64,000 nt of DNA from Cervus elaphus (GCF_910594005.1 NC_057825.1:47399037-47463036), one strand, 5' to 3'; shown: positions 1 to 11,698, counted from the stretch's first letter. A program made the numbers and translations. Notes: generated from the letters alone by a model not told the origin.

Positions 1-527
1 ATCCTTCCCAGCATTAGGGTCTTTTCCAATGAGTCAACTCTTCACATGAGGTGGCCAAAGTACTGGAGTTTCAGCTTCAGCATCAGTCCTTCCAGTGAAC
101 ACCCAGGACTGATCTCCTTTAGGGTGGACTGGTTGGATCTTCTTGCAGTCCAAGGGACTCTCAAGAGTCTTCTCCAAAACCACAGTTCAAAAGCATCATT
201 TCTTTGGCGCTCAGCTTTCTTCACTGTCCAATTCTCACCTCCATACATGACTACTGGAAAAACCATAACCTTGACTTGATGGACCTTTGTTAGCAAAGTA
301 ATGTCTCTGCTTTTAAGTATTCTATCCAGGTTGGTCATAACTTTCCTTCCAAGGAGTAAGTGTCTTTTAATTTCATGGCTGCAGTCACCATCTGCAGTGA
401 TTTTGGAGCCCCCCAAAATACAGTCTGACACTGTTTCCCCATCTACTTGCCATGAAGTGATGGGACCAGATGCCATGATCTTAGTTTTCTGAATGTTGAG
501 CTTTAAGCCAACTTTTTCACTCTCCTA
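1..527 (-). mobile_element. BovB LINE 3' region, cut by window edge
   Basis: Read on the minus strand this matches the C-terminal part of the BovB (RTE) polyprotein. A frame of 144 codons at 476-42 carries the family signatures MASGPITSW, RRLLRVPWTARRSN and a terminal GHLM followed by a stop. The 3' end lies beyond base 1, and the copy stops at about 527 just after the region encoding LNIQKTK, so its 5' part is missing. It is a dead fragment: the whole endonuclease and the catalytic YADD segment are absent. Confidence 0.93.
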
Positions 528-1090
528 ATTATGGAAATACGTATTTGATCAATTAAAGTGTAATGGAGGTACTTTTGTTAGAGAAGTATTTAATTATAAT
601 TAGAGAGTTATTTTAATGCATACAGTATTTAAACTATATCTAATATAAATTAAGTGATCTTTGTGACTTCTACTTTTCTGAATTTGTACTTTCTCCACAT
701 TTTTGACTCTTGTGGCTTCTTCTCTGTTTTTTCACAGTTCAGTTATGAATTTAAAGAGAATTAAAAACACACATCCAAGTCTCTTCACAATATTTACTCT
801 TCCATGTTTCTAGATATAGGGTAAATAAATTCTATTTTTATGAAGTATTTTGAGTTAATGGGTTTTAAAAATGAATATTAATAGAATTCCCCTATACAAT
901 AATTTTATGTTTTAAAATATAATTTATTTGTAATAAAGCTTCAGAGAAAAATAACTATTATGATACACTTAAAGGTCTTCCTAATTAGGTAGATTAAATA
1001 AAAATATTTATCTTTTCTCTAGGTAAGGATTCTTTGTATTTCATCTGCAAAGCCACTAGTCAAATGTCACTTAGCACTGGCATACATAAT
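528..1090. other. AT-rich intergenic sequence, nothing recognised
   Basis: A strongly AT-rich stretch between a BovB end and a Bov-tA SINE. It has no reading frame of note, no RNA gene and no repeat that I can name. Confidence 0.6.
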
Positions 1091-1312
1091 GGGCTTCCCA
1101 GGTGGCACTAGTGGTAATGAATCTAGTAATGAATCTCCCTTCCAATGCAGGAGATGCAAGACACAAGTTCAATCCCTGGGGTCTGGAAGATCCCTTGGAG
1201 TAGGGACTGGCAGTCCACTCCAGTGTTCTTGCCTGGAACACTCCATGGACAGAAGAGCCTGGCAGTCTACAGTCCACAGGGCTGCAAAGAGTTGAACACA
1301 ATTAAGCACTTC
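1091..1312 (+). mobile_element. Bov-tA SINE
   Basis: It begins with the GGGCTTCCCAGGTGGC head derived from tRNA-Glu, passes through a degraded B-box area (GTTCAATCCC), and ends with the A unit (CAGTGTTCTTGCCTGGA, then GCAAAGAGTTGAACAC). The head holds a short internal duplication of AATGAATCT. Many CpG positions have decayed, so it is an older copy. Confidence 0.88.
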
Positions 1313-1781
1313 TTCCTTCCTTCCAACACAATGGTAAATCATTTATGGTAGGTCTTTTCAGCTTACAAGATCTTATATCCCACTAAATCATCTAACAAGG
1401 TATTTTATTATTTTTATATCACTCATTTTTAAACTGTAATCCTGGGGCAACATTGAATTGAAAGACTAATGATAAAGGAGTGTCTCCATCTGCAATTAAC
1501 ACACTTTGATTTTACTCTTTCTTCTATCATATATTAGGGGTACTAAATTGTTTTCATGATTGGGAATCATCCATTTCAGTGGTTTTCAGTCATAGATGAT
1601 TTTGCTCTCATGGAAACATCTAGAGACAATTTTTATTAGCACAACTGGAAGGTGAAGGGGCCTCCTGGCAGTAGGAAGAGGCCACGGATGCTGCTAAACA
1701 CCCTACACTTCACAGGATATTTCCCTTTCCAGCAAAGAATTATTGGAAGCAAATGTCAATGTGTCAAGATTGAGAAACCCT
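1313..1781. other. Unassigned AT-rich sequence
   Basis: No gene or clearly named repeat is visible. The part around 1560-1760 is slightly less AT-rich and may hold a decayed ancient element that I cannot place. Confidence 0.5.
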
Positions 1782-2019
1782 ATTCTATATCCTGGGCTTC
1801 CCTGGTAGCTCAACTGGTAGAGAATCCTCCTGCAATTCAGGAGACCCTGTGTTTGATTCCTGGGTTGAGAAGATACTCTGAAGGAGGCCATGGCAACCCA
1901 CTCCAGAATTCTTGCTTGGAGAATCCCCATGGACAAAGAAGGCTGGTGAGCTATAGTGGATGGGTAGCAAAGAGGCGGACACAACTGAGCGAATAAGCAC
2001 TGCACACATTCTATATCCT
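1782..2019 (+). mobile_element. Bov-tA SINE with 12-bp target-site duplication
   Basis: The SINE runs from about 1794 to 2007, tRNA-Glu head first. The 12-bp direct repeat ATTCTATATCCT flanks it at 1782-1793 and 2008-2019 without mismatch, which marks a target-primed insertion and fixes its ends. The tail is a short CACAC-rich run instead of poly-A. Confidence 0.94.
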
Positions 2020-2426
2020 AACTTCATGTTACTTAATTTAGCATCAAATTAGCAAAAAATGTGCTATCTATTTCAGTTCCACAAATTTATCTCTTTAGGA
2101 AATAGTTAACCTAGAGTTAACTTTTGCAGTGACTACTGATATTTATAGCAAGCATATCATTTATACCATGTGCCAAAAACCATTATACTATGTGGGACCT
2201 CATAGTAATTTAATAATGTGTCAGGGAATATCACTATCAACTTTAAAAGAAAAGAGAAAGGAAAGAGAAGTAAAACAAAGTTCAAAGGCATTAAGTAAGT
2301 TTCCCATACAATATCAATATTAAATAGAAATGTGGAAATCTGCTAAAAAATTTGACTCCAGGATCAGTACAGATTTTTTCACAATGATGGAATAAACTCA
2401 ATAGCTTGTACTTTCAATATACAAGA

Positions 2427-2444
2427 ATATATATATATATATAT
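2427..2444. repeat. (AT)n microsatellite
   Basis: Nine uninterrupted AT units. Confidence 0.9.
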
Positions 2445-5024
2445 TCAATATATAGAGAGCAGGAATCATTGAGAAATTTAATGTAAATCTCCTTTTTGGA
2501 TATGCCTTTGCTCATTTCCCTGTGGTATGAATACACATTTAGTCTAATATCTGAGCATTCCCAGACTGTCCAGCTCTCCATGCATAAAACAATTTGAGGG
2601 ATTCGAAAGCTAAAAGTTTAGAGAATTAACAATGGGATTTATGGAGAGGTAAAATCTACATTTTACAATAAGAATATACATATTTCCATCTTCTACTACC
2701 TTATCAACCCTTCTGTCAGCATTCATTGCCTTTTCCCTGGTCATGGATTCTGGCATGACTGCATCTTGTTTCAGGGACCTTGTCACTAAATTCCTTTATC
2801 TTTAAATAGGTCCTCTATTATCATATGCTTTTAAATATTGAGTTTCCGTGCATCAATTTCTCTGATTTTTAATAACACTCATTCTCTTCCGTCTCACTGT
2901 CATTAATATAAATTATCACTGTTGTTTATTAATGTCTCAGAACTGCTCAAGATTGCAGACATTGTGACCTTTCTATGAAATGGTGATTCCCTCGCCCTAG
3001 ATGTCTTCACAGTTCATGATTCCATCATTCACATCTATCTTCCATACCCTCTTATTCAGTCTTACATTTATGGTAGCATTTATTCTCACTTGACAACATA
3101 ATCTCTCAAAATTAAAATACCCGGTAAGTGAGAGTGGAGTCTTGACTCTTTTATTGTGAATTTGAGATAACTATTTATTAGAAACTAAATATATGAGATA
3201 ATCATACTCAATATTTCCAATCTCTGTATTCAGAAACCCCACACTGAGTTCACAATATTCCCTGTAATAGCATCCCAAGAACTTCATGTTTCTGTATAGC
3301 TGTACCTTATAGGACTCTCTGAGCATAGTTGCTGTTTTCTGTCATCTAGTGTTATATAGTAAATATAAAACCAAATGAGTTCTAAAGAAATGCCAAATAA
3401 ATAAAATTAATGAATTCACTGTATGACATTCCCTCTGTGTATATATTTTTCTATTATTATTTTGATAATTATTTCATTAAAATTTTAAATATTTCAATGT
3501 ATTTATTTAAAATTTATCCTATAGGCATTATTAGATTGCCGTAGGATTTATTTTATATTTATATTCTAATTCCCCTAGTAACCATTCATCTTTTGGCAGA
3601 GCTATATCCTTTAGAATTACACCTAGTGAGGCTTTATTGGAATTAATTTTTATATATATGTGTGCTTAGAAACTTGTTTATATTGCATCCTTGTTTGTCT
3701 TTGGAATACATTTTTTTTACAAATCTTAGAATTCTAAGTTGGTGATTTCATCACTCACTGGAAAAATAATTTTACTGTATTCAGGTGTCTACTAGACTGT
3801 AAGGAATCTTTGGTCTTACTGATATTCTTTTTAAGATACTTTGTTTTATTTCTTTGGCTAGTGTTCACCTTTCATTTTCTTTGTTTCTTTTCTTTCTTTT
3901 ACCAGCATTCCTGTCAGTATGAAAATACTTTTTTTCATTTCCTTCATATACATGGTGAATTTGCATCTGGGTCTTGTATTTTTTATCAGTTCATTATTTC
4001 TTTGAATTTGCCTCTGTTTTAATTTTTCTTTCCTTTCTTATATTCCACAAAAATGTATCTTGGTCCTTGTCATGCAATCCTCCGAATTTCTAAACCTCTT
4101 TCTTATGTTAAATGTTTCTGTCTCTGAGTTGTATTCTAAATAATTTCTCATTATTGTTGCATCATATTTTTGGTCAAACTGGCTATGGGTTTACTATTTC
4201 ATGAACCCCATGCTTCTTAAATATGTGACAACATGTTTTATAATTTCCTTTCTTTTACAGATATTTTAAATGTTTTATTTCTTGAAAATATGAAATTGTA
4301 TTATTTTATGATCTATATCTGGTATTTTCTTTATCTGAAATATTTGCATGTCTGCCATTTTTGCACTTATCTTTAATAGAATCATGCTTATATAATTCGT
4401 TTTTGGCTCCTCAAGACTTTGAATGAAGATTGTTTTTGAGAGTAGATTGTCTTTAATTCCTGCAAGGTATCAAAGTCTTTGGAAGTCAGAGATAATCTTA
4501 TATAACAATTCATTACGGCACTGAAAACTATAGATACAAAAAAAAAAAAAAATCATGAGAAAGATGAACTATAGCCACACTTTCCCAGGGATTTTGTTTT
4601 TGTTGTTCTTTTTTTATTTAGTCCACTCTTGCTTTCTCCTGAAAGGGAAGATTTTCATGGGAAGAATCAGGCTTCTGCCCTTTAATTTTCATTCTAGTTT
4701 TGTGAGTCTATTCACAGCTTCTTAAAGGTGCATTTCCTGTAATTGGTAAAACCTGAACCTAATCTTTTATCTCTTCTCCTCAAGGTCACTGGCCTAAAGC
4801 CTCAGTTTGCCTTAGCCTTAAAATATACTCAGAGCAAGGAGGGATTTTTCTTGTATTTCTAGATTCTCACATCCTTTTAAATTTAGCTAGCAGTTATTTG
4901 CTCTTTCCTCAACTTTATAACATTTTTAAGAAATTAGAAAAATAATAATTGCAAGATTGAAAAAAAAAGGTTTTTAACTGGAAATTTTCTCCAAGAAAGA
5001 AAAATAAAAACAGAAACAAAAACA

Positions 5025-5050
5025 AAGCAACAACAACAACAACAAAAACA
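5025..5050. repeat. (CAA)n simple repeat
   Basis: A short CAA-type run in an A-rich context (AACAAAAACAAAGCAACAAC). It may be the remains of a retroposon tail. Confidence 0.75.
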
Positions 5051-5123
5051 CTATTCCTCCAAGCAGAGATTTTATAAAGGTTTTATTTGTCTTACATACA
5101 CCACCACTGGAAGTAAATTAAGC

Positions 5124-5340
5124 AGAGGTCTTCCAGGTAGCACAGTGATAAAGAATCTGCCTGCCAATACAGGAGATACAAGAGATGCAGGTTTGATCCC
5201 TGGGTCAGGAAGGCCTCCTGGAGTAAGAAATGGCAAGCCACTTCAATGTAATCTTGCCAGGAAAATTCCATGGACAGAGTGGCCTGGTGGGATGCTGTCC
5301 ATGGGGTCACAAAGAGTCAGACATGACTGAGCAAGCATAC
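5124..5340 (+). mobile_element. Bov-tA SINE
   Basis: A tRNA-derived head (CTTCCAGGTAGCACAGTGAT), a B-box-like GGTTTGATCCC, then the BovB-derived A unit ending GTCAGACATGACTGAGC. It is moderately diverged, and I found no clean target-site duplication. Confidence 0.9.
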
Positions 5341-6898
5341 ATGCAAAGGTAAATATATTTATATATTTTCAAATTTTCTTATGGTATAAAACTAATTATA
5401 GTCCTTATCAGTAGAATAGAACTCTAAGAACATGACCTCAAATTTGTCTAAAAAACATGGATATGTTTTATTAGCAACCCCACTTAAATAGAACCTCAAA
5501 ATATCCAGAGTAAAGAGTTTATGCTTAATCACAAGATAACGGATCTCAGTAATATACTCATTATACATTAGAATTACTAGTTTAATCATTCAAAATAAGT
5601 ATTCAAATGACTTTGTTTTTCAGTTTACATGTAATATAAAATAATAATAAGCACCAAAGATATATTATTGTTTCTTCAACAATGAAAACGTATGCATTCT
5701 GTAATATACCAAAGTTAGTAAAACATAACTGACTAGTTTTAGAATTTTAAGAAATTAAAATAAAATAATTCAAAATGATAGATTCTATGCTCATAACTAT
5801 ATATGCACTTGTACATACATCTATACACCTTTTTATCTGAGAAAAGCTGAGCATTCACATGTCTCCAACCATTATTTTAAGTCCTCAAATAAAAGTCAGG
5901 ATATAGGTATAATGGTCTTACTTTTAAAAAAGCTCTGAAGAAAGAAATTAAAATAAGCAAAACAAATTTTAATAATAATAATATTAGCAGCAAAAAATAA
6001 AAACAAATGAAAGCTTTGTGAGAATTATAGTTAACAGTGTATCATTCCTAAAGACCGTTGAAAAGTTGGTAGATGCATGAGAAACGACACACATCTCAAC
6101 TCATTATGTGCGAAGTATATTTTATTGCTGGAAATATTGGGGGAAAGAGAACCACAGAGAGAAGTAAACTACTTTCTTTACTGGAGTCCTACTGCACTTA
6201 AAGTATTTTAGAGTACATTGAGGTAAAAATAATAGCATCTACTGAGGCAATATGCTTTTTAGAGTCTAGAGATTTTTCCATCTAGTAAAAATGCTTTTTG
6301 TAGTCCAATGTGATTTTTTGGAGAGAATTCTCTTGATCTGCACACGGATCATTTGAGTGTTCCTTGCTAAATATTTAAAAATCCAATTATTTCATTCAGT
6401 TGTGGCTATTAAAATATGAGAGAATGCATGACTTTCTTCATTGAAAACTGAATAATGGACTATTGTTCTTTTTTCTCTTTATCTTGTTGTAATATACATC
6501 AGACATTACGTGACTCTAGCACTTTGGAAAAATAAAAAGTTACATTAAATGTTTGAAAGTATGTGGGAGTACGCCTTGGTATTCTAGTGAAATAGAATCC
6601 AATTAGCCAAACTTCCCTGTTTTTCTTCACTTAGTTACAATGTAATAGATGGTTATCTTAAGTATAGCAAATAAAAAGCATAAAGAAGAGAAGTGAAATC
6701 ACTTTGAAGCCTTAATGACATGCTCATTATGAATTAGCAGATTATTTCCTTCTAAGATCGATATATCTGTCTATCCACCACCATCTCTGTAATAGTTAAA
6801 ACTTTACACATACATAGAAGTACAATTGATTGTTTCATATCTTATGTTTACCTGCCCTGGGATTTCTAAAATTGAAAACTTTGTTCTTTTTTGTATTC
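5341..6898. other. AT-rich unassigned sequence
   Basis: No gene, RNA or nameable repeat was found. The base composition resembles the rest of the intergenic background. Confidence 0.55.
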
Positions 6899-7000
6899 TT
6901 TCATTTGACTAATAATTATTATGTTCTTAGTATATGCTAAGAATTGTTATAATCACTGGGAATACAGAAAAGAGTTACACAGACAAAAATCTCTGCCTTC
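6899..7000 (-). mobile_element. Possible ancient L2-type LINE 3' relic
   Basis: The order of elements TATATGCTAAGAATTGTTAT, CACTGGGAATACAG, then CAGACAAAAATCTCTGCC resembles the reverse complement of the widespread mammalian L2 3' end. It is heavily diverged, and the family assignment is tentative. Confidence 0.4.
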
Positions 7001-7187
7001 AGTGATGGTGGAATGGGCACTAGATATAGGAGCAATGTGGTTGCAGTTGGAAGTCCTTGAAAGTGAGTGTCTATTTCTGTGCTTCATTGACTTACTTCAC
7101 TCTAGTCCACATCCTGAATAGAGCAAATCCTCTGTGATCCTAATTTAAGGTTAAAATTTCTTAGATATATCCACAAAAATACAATAT

Positions 7188-7622
7188 ATAAAATGAGATA
7201 TTAATGAGTTGGACTTCACCAAATTAAATTGTTCTGCTATTAAAAACAGGCTATTAAAAAAAAAAAAAACAGGCTATTAAAACAAGGAAAAGATACCACA
7301 GACTTGATAAAAATATTTGTAAATAATATGTTTCATAAACAGCATATAAAATACTCTCACAATTCAGTAACAAGAAAATAATCCATTTAAAAAATAGGCA
7401 AATTTTTAAACAGACACTTTACCAAAAAAGATGGCAAATTAAAGCCATGAAAAGATTCTCAATAACATTAGCCATTAGAGAAATATAAGTTAAGTCACAA
7501 TGAAATGTCACTACACAATTATTAGAAAAAAGAAACCGCTGCATGAATTGCTGGCAAGAATATGGAGGCACCAGGACTTTCATAAAACATTGGAGGAATT
7601 GTAAAATAAGGCATTCTCTTTG
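7188..7622 (+). mobile_element. L1 ORF2 C-terminal fragment
   Basis: The sequence follows the L1 order GAGTTGGACTTCACCAAA, then ACAGACACTTTACC, then GCCATTAGAGAAATATAAG and TCACTACACAATTATTAGA. It includes a local duplication of AACAGGCTATTAAAA separated by an A-tract (7246-7283). It contains stops and is a dead copy. A Bov-tA SINE abuts its right end. Confidence 0.85.
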
Positions 7623-7842
7623 GAGGCTTCCCAAGTGGCTCAGTGGTAAAGAACCTGCCTGTTAATGCAGGGACTGCGGGAGACATGGATTCGATCCCTG
7701 GGTCAGGAAGATCCCTTGGAGGAGGAAATGGCAACCCACCCCAGTGCTCTTGTCTGGAGAATCCTATGGACAGAGAAGCCTGGCGGGCCATAGTCCGTGG
7801 GGTCACAAAGAGTTGGATACAAGTGAGTGACTGAGCACGCTC
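7623..7842 (+). mobile_element. Bov-tA SINE
   Basis: The head begins GAGGCTTCCCAAGTGGCTCAG, and GATTCGATCCC around 7690 is a good Pol III B box. The A unit ends GGTCACAAAGAGTTGGATAC. It was inserted at the end of an L1 fragment. Confidence 0.93.
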
Positions 7843-8221
7843 ACACTCATTCACTTAGGATATGGCTGCCTACATGTGATATTCTTTGTATGTCAGTGTT
7901 TACTATATAACAACCACCCCCAAATAGTGATTTATAGCATTATTACTTGGATTTAATTTCTCACTTACATATTTTGCTTTTTCTATTTTACTATGAAATT
8001 CTACTAGGCTGCCCTGGAAATTCACTCTCTATTAAGCATCTTTAATAATAAAACCCCCTTCTCAGTCAAAATGCTTCCACTGTATCATATTCAGGTGGAT
8101 GTTAGTGGACTCCTTTTGTATAAATGTACTGAGCATTATGAAGGGATGACTTCAGCAATACTAGCCATATTGGATACAGTGACACTTTTTCCATAATAAG
8201 CCTACTTCTTGTATCACAGCA
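7843..8221. other. Unassigned spacer
   Basis: AT-rich spacer between a SINE and an L1 relic, with nothing recognised. Confidence 0.5.
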
Positions 8222-8600
8222 AGATTTTTTTCTTTCAGTTTTATTCAGGTAAAATTGACATACAGCAGTGTGTGAGTTTGATGTGTACAATAATTTTTTT
8301 CAGTGCCCTGACTTACATTTGTTGTGGAGTGATTATCACAATAAGTTTAGTTAACATCCATCATTTCATATAATTACTGAACAACAATGACAAAAAAATA
8401 AAAGGAAGGAAGAAATGAAGGAAGGAGAGGGTGAGAAAGAAAGGGAGGAAGAAAAAGGAAAGAAAGAAAGAAAAAAATTAACTCATAATGAGAACTTTTA
8501 GGAGTTACTTAGCAAGTTTCAGATATACTGTGCCACAAAACATGTTAACTACAGTCAAGTTTGACATGGACAGCTCTAATTAGGCCAGCATGGGGCTGGT
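8222..8600 (-). mobile_element. Old L1 3' UTR (L1M type)
   Basis: On the plus strand it reads TTTATTCAGGTAAAATTGAC, TGTGTACAATAA, ATTATCACAATAAG, TTAACATCCATC and later GAGAACTTTTAGGAGTTAC. This is the reverse complement of the mammalian L1MA/L1MB-type 3' UTR. A purine-rich simple repeat (8391-8477) has expanded within it. Confidence 0.75.
8391..8477. repeat. Purine-rich (GGAA/GAAA)n tract
   Basis: An almost pure purine strand of about 85 bases made of GGAA and GAAA units. It sits inside the L1 3' UTR relic and is continuous with it on both sides. Confidence 0.9.
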
Positions 8601-8830
8601 GATCTTGGTTGACATTATTCATATGTCTAGTGTTTGGCATTCTGAATGATCTAAGGGGTCTGAAATGGGCTGTTATTTCCCCACCTCATGGTTGCTCTCC
8701 AATGGCTTTAAAGAATATTAAAAAAAATCTTTCATAATTGTTATGAACTGTAATCTTAGTCAAATGTAAACTTACCTGGCAACGTACAAATAGAAACTTC
8801 AATTGCAAACATTTAAAAGTTGGACTTTTA

Positions 8831-8880
8831 CCCTAGATAATCTTTCTGGCTCCAACTAATAAAAATAAATGAAAAAAAAA
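8831..8880 (+). mobile_element. Ultra-short L1 3' end insertion (about 50 bp)
   Basis: A piece ending GGCTCCAACTAATAAAAATA plus an A-tail, the terminal bases of the ruminant L1 3' UTR. It is flanked by the direct repeat AGTTGGACTTTTA (8818-8830 and 8881-8893), which can be extended leftward by three ambiguous A bases. About 40 bases precede the A-tail, so this is an extremely 5'-truncated retrotransposition. Confidence 0.85.
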
Positions 8881-8893
8881 AGTTGGACTTTTA

Positions 8894-9874
8894 GTATATA
8901 GATGTTGATAATATTTCTATTTTCTGTATATTTTAAATTTGATTTTATTTTCCATATTTCTGTTATATATGTCTATTAAAAAGAAAAGAGTTCTTCAGCA
9001 AGATCTCATAGCTCAATAATTTGTTTCTGGTTTTATTTTATTTTCAAGTTCTTTATCTAAAATATTGCACATTTTACACTTGTGTCTTGATGTGAGTTTT
9101 CATAATTTCAAGTATTAAGTTCATGCCCTCAGTAGCTCCCTTTCAACTATTACAAATCTATTTGGCTTGTGATCTTTGTTGTAACAGTGTATCCTCAGTT
9201 ATCTAATTATGTTTCCATTAGTTCATTTCCCTTGCTTAGCTCAGCCACTTTGACAGTTAATTTGTACCTGAGGAGCGTGGCAGGGCTCCAGGCCCTCCTT
9301 ATGCTCTTCTGGTGAATTTAAGCAGGGAAGTGGCATAAAGTAGGCAACCCTGTTACCAGAGCCCAGGATAGGCTACCTCCCTCTGCTGCATACCCCATCC
9401 TGCCTTTAGGTACCCTGAGCCTCCACACTGATTTTTACAAAAGCATTTTTTTTCTTTCACCATCTCTGGCTGGTCCTGTTCTTAAGTTTCTGACCAGATA
9501 TGTATGTTCTATAAACACATCTGTTTCCATATTTTGACACCTGAATCTTCTTTAAACTCTACTATCATTCTCTCCCATGGCAAGTCAGAGCTCTTTTTTT
9601 TCTACAAGAGTGACATCATTTTTGAAAGTATTATTAGTCATATTCTTATACTTCCCAATAGCTTTTGTGGCATCTCCAGTTGAAACAAAAGCCACTAAAA
9701 GCCCCAGTTTTAGTTTTCTATTCATAACTTAATAAAATATATATTATTGATAGACTATACTTAATTGAATTAATGGTATTTATATTTTATTATGGTCACA
9801 AACTAGGTAAAATAATGATAAATATAAGCTAGCACTATGTTAAAACACATTTGGTTTCCAATTTAATTAATCAA
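8894..9874. other. Unassigned sequence with a GC-richer patch
   Basis: Mostly AT-rich. At about 9260-9480 the sequence is richer in G and C (CTGAGGAGCGTGGCAGGGCT) and may hold an ancient element or conserved non-coding piece that I cannot identify. No coding frame supports a gene. Confidence 0.45.
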
Positions 9875-10032
9875 CAATGGTTTTTAAACTTTAGTCTGTA
9901 TCATAATCACACAGAGTGCTTGCTAAAACACAAGTTCCTAAGTCCTAGTATCAAGAGTCACTGATTCTAAGATCTGGGATTTTGCCCTGAGAATTTGCAT
10001 TTCTAACAAGTTCACAAGTGCTGCTGCTGTAT
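9875..10032 (+). mobile_element. MER5A-like hAT-Charlie MITE relic
   Basis: The order CAATGGTTTTTAAACTTTAG, TCATAATCACACAGAGTGCT, GATTCTAAGATCTGGG and GAGAATTTGCATTTCTAACA matches the mammalian MER5A non-autonomous DNA transposon. The right terminal inverted repeat is missing. Confidence 0.82.
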
Positions 10033-10331
10033 CTTTGTTATAAATAATGAGATTTGACTCAGACACTTACATTAGCACAACAGAAAGACAGATGAAGCAC
10101 AACTTCAATTGATGTCTGGGTTTACTTACTGTCAGCTGTGTAACTTTCAAAACTTTTGATTATTCTATTAGTATTCTCTGGAAGATTTCAAACTCTTTCC
10201 ACCATAGCCAATTTGATCTACATGCAAAGACTTGTACACAAATCTTGCCTGTAAGAATTTGATTGGTGCTCCCTTATCCTTTGTACAAGTTGGACTTCTC
10301 CAGGGAAATGGAACAAACTGTAAATATACAT
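10033..10331. other. Unassigned spacer
   Basis: About 300 bases of ordinary AT-rich sequence with nothing recognised. Confidence 0.5.
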
Positions 10332-10543
10332 TGCTGCTCTTTAGTTGCTAAGGTCATGTCCGACTCTTTGCAACCTCATAAACTGTAGCCCACCAGGCTC
10401 CTTTGTCCATGGGATTTCCCAGGCAAGAATACTAGGGTGGGTTGCCAGTTCCTTCTCCAGGGGATCTTCCTGACCCAGTGATTAAACCAGGGTCTCCTGC
10501 ATTGCAGGTAGATTGTTTACCATCTGAGTCACCAGGGAACCCC
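10332..10543 (-). mobile_element. Bov-tA SINE
   Basis: Read on the minus strand it has the head GTTCCCTGGTGACTCAGATG, then TTTAATCACTGGGTCAGG, and an A unit ending GTCGGACATGACC. Its 5' end abuts a run of C bases and a compound microsatellite. Confidence 0.92.
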
Positions 10544-10552
10544 CCCCCCCAA

Positions 10553-10604
<52 letters not shown>

Positions 10605-10635
10605 TGCGTGTGTGTGTGTGTGTGAGAGAGAGAGG
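10541..10635. repeat. Compound microsatellite: C-run, (TA)n, (TG)n, (AG)n
   Basis: C10 at 10541-10550, about 24 TA units at 10555-10602, then about 9-10 TG units (10605-10624) and a short AG run. Both dinucleotide blocks look long enough to be length-polymorphic. Confidence 0.95.
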
Positions 10636-10854
10636 AGGTGAGTGGAGAGATGTTTACATTGAGTGGCTTGCCAGTAAGCTTGAAATTCTGGCAAGACTTG
10701 ATGGTGAAGTCTTGAGTTAGAGGTAATCTGGAGGTGGAATTCTTTCCTTCTAGGGGGATCACAGTCTTTTTTTCTAAAATCTTTTATTGGATGGAGCATA
10801 TACATTTCATGAAATGTAATCTTCTTTACTCATGATCTACTATTATAATGTAAA

Positions 10855-11698
10855 TGTTGTTGTTGTTCAATTGCTTAGTCATGTCTGACTTTTTGCAACC
10901 CCATGGGCTGCAGCATGCCAGGATTCCCTGTCCTTCACCATCTCCCAGAGCTTGCTCAAACTCATGTCCATTGAGTCAGTGATGTGATCCAAACACCTTG
11001 TCCTCTATCATCTCCTTCTCCTCCTGCCTTCAATCTTTCCCATCATCAGGGTCTTTTCTAATGAGTCAGCTCTTAGCATCAGGTGGCCAAAGTATTGAAG
11101 ATTCAGCTTCAGTATCAGTCCTTCCAATGAATGTTCAGGACTTATTTCCTTCACTTTTCACTTTTCACTTTCATGCATTGGAGAAGGAAATGGCAACCCA
11201 CTCCAGTGTTCTTGCCTGGAGAATCCCAGGGACGGGGGAGCCTGGTGGGCTGCCATCTATGGAGTCGCACAGAGTCAGACACGACTAAAGCAACTTAGCA
11301 GCAGCAGCAGCATTTCCTTTAGGACTGACTCTTTTGTTCTCTTTGATGTCCAAGTGACTCTTGAGTCTTCTCCAACACCACAGTTCAAAAGCATGTTTTT
11401 CATTGTTCAACCTTCTTTATGTTCCAACTCTCACATCCATACATGACTACTGGAAAAACCATAGCTTCAACTATATGGACCTTTGTCAGCAAAGCAACGT
11501 TTCTGACTTTTAATGTGCTGTCTAGGTTTGTCATAGCTTTTCTTCCAAGGAGCAAGTGTCTTTTAATGTTGTGACTGAAGTCACCATCTGCAGTGATTCT
11601 GAAGCCCAAGAAAATAAAGTCTGTCACTGTTTCCATTGTTTCCCCATCCATTTGCAATGAAGTGATGGACCAGATGGCATGATCTTTGTTTTTTGAAT
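10855..11698 (-). mobile_element. BovB LINE 3' end, interrupted by Bov-A2
   Basis: The BovB 3' terminus lies at about 10855 (AACAACAACA-type tail in the sense direction) and the copy is truncated at about 11698. On the minus strand, 11657-11400 still encodes the segment with FLGFRITADGD, KRHLLLGRKAMTN and MVFPVVMYGCESW. A Bov-A2 monomer at 11152-11311 splits the copy, and the two halves rejoin in register. Confidence 0.93.
11152..11311 (+). mobile_element. 5'-truncated Bov-A2 SINE inside BovB
   Basis: Only the linker (CACTTTTCACTTTTCACTTT) and the second A monomer are present, ending in a (CAG)n tail. The 8-bp direct repeat ATTTCCTT occurs at 11144-11151 and 11312-11319. The BovB text is continuous once the insert and one repeat copy are removed, so the SINE is the younger element. 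Confidence 0.93.

Larger units (their letters stand above)
2020..5123. other. Long AT-rich unassigned stretch
   Basis: It has no convincing gene. It contains an (AT)n run at 2427-2444, T-rich sequence at 3700-4400 that may be decayed antisense L1, an A-tract at 4538-4552 and a (CAA)n run near 5025-5050. The T-rich frame at 3810-4022 gives a low-complexity Phe/Leu-rich peptide and is not believable as a gene. Confidence 0.5.

Noticed and set aside
1071..1351. Overlapping frames on both strands of the SINEs (for example here, 7522-7854 and 30896-31178) of 60-110 codons
   Set aside because: They are incidental frames through Bov-tA or Bov-A2 bodies. The same peptides recur at every SINE copy, and no start, splice or coding context exists.
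3810..4022. Phe/Leu-rich 70-codon frame resembling a membrane peptide
   Set aside because: A T-rich low-complexity tract produces Phe and Leu codons by composition. There is no supporting signal.
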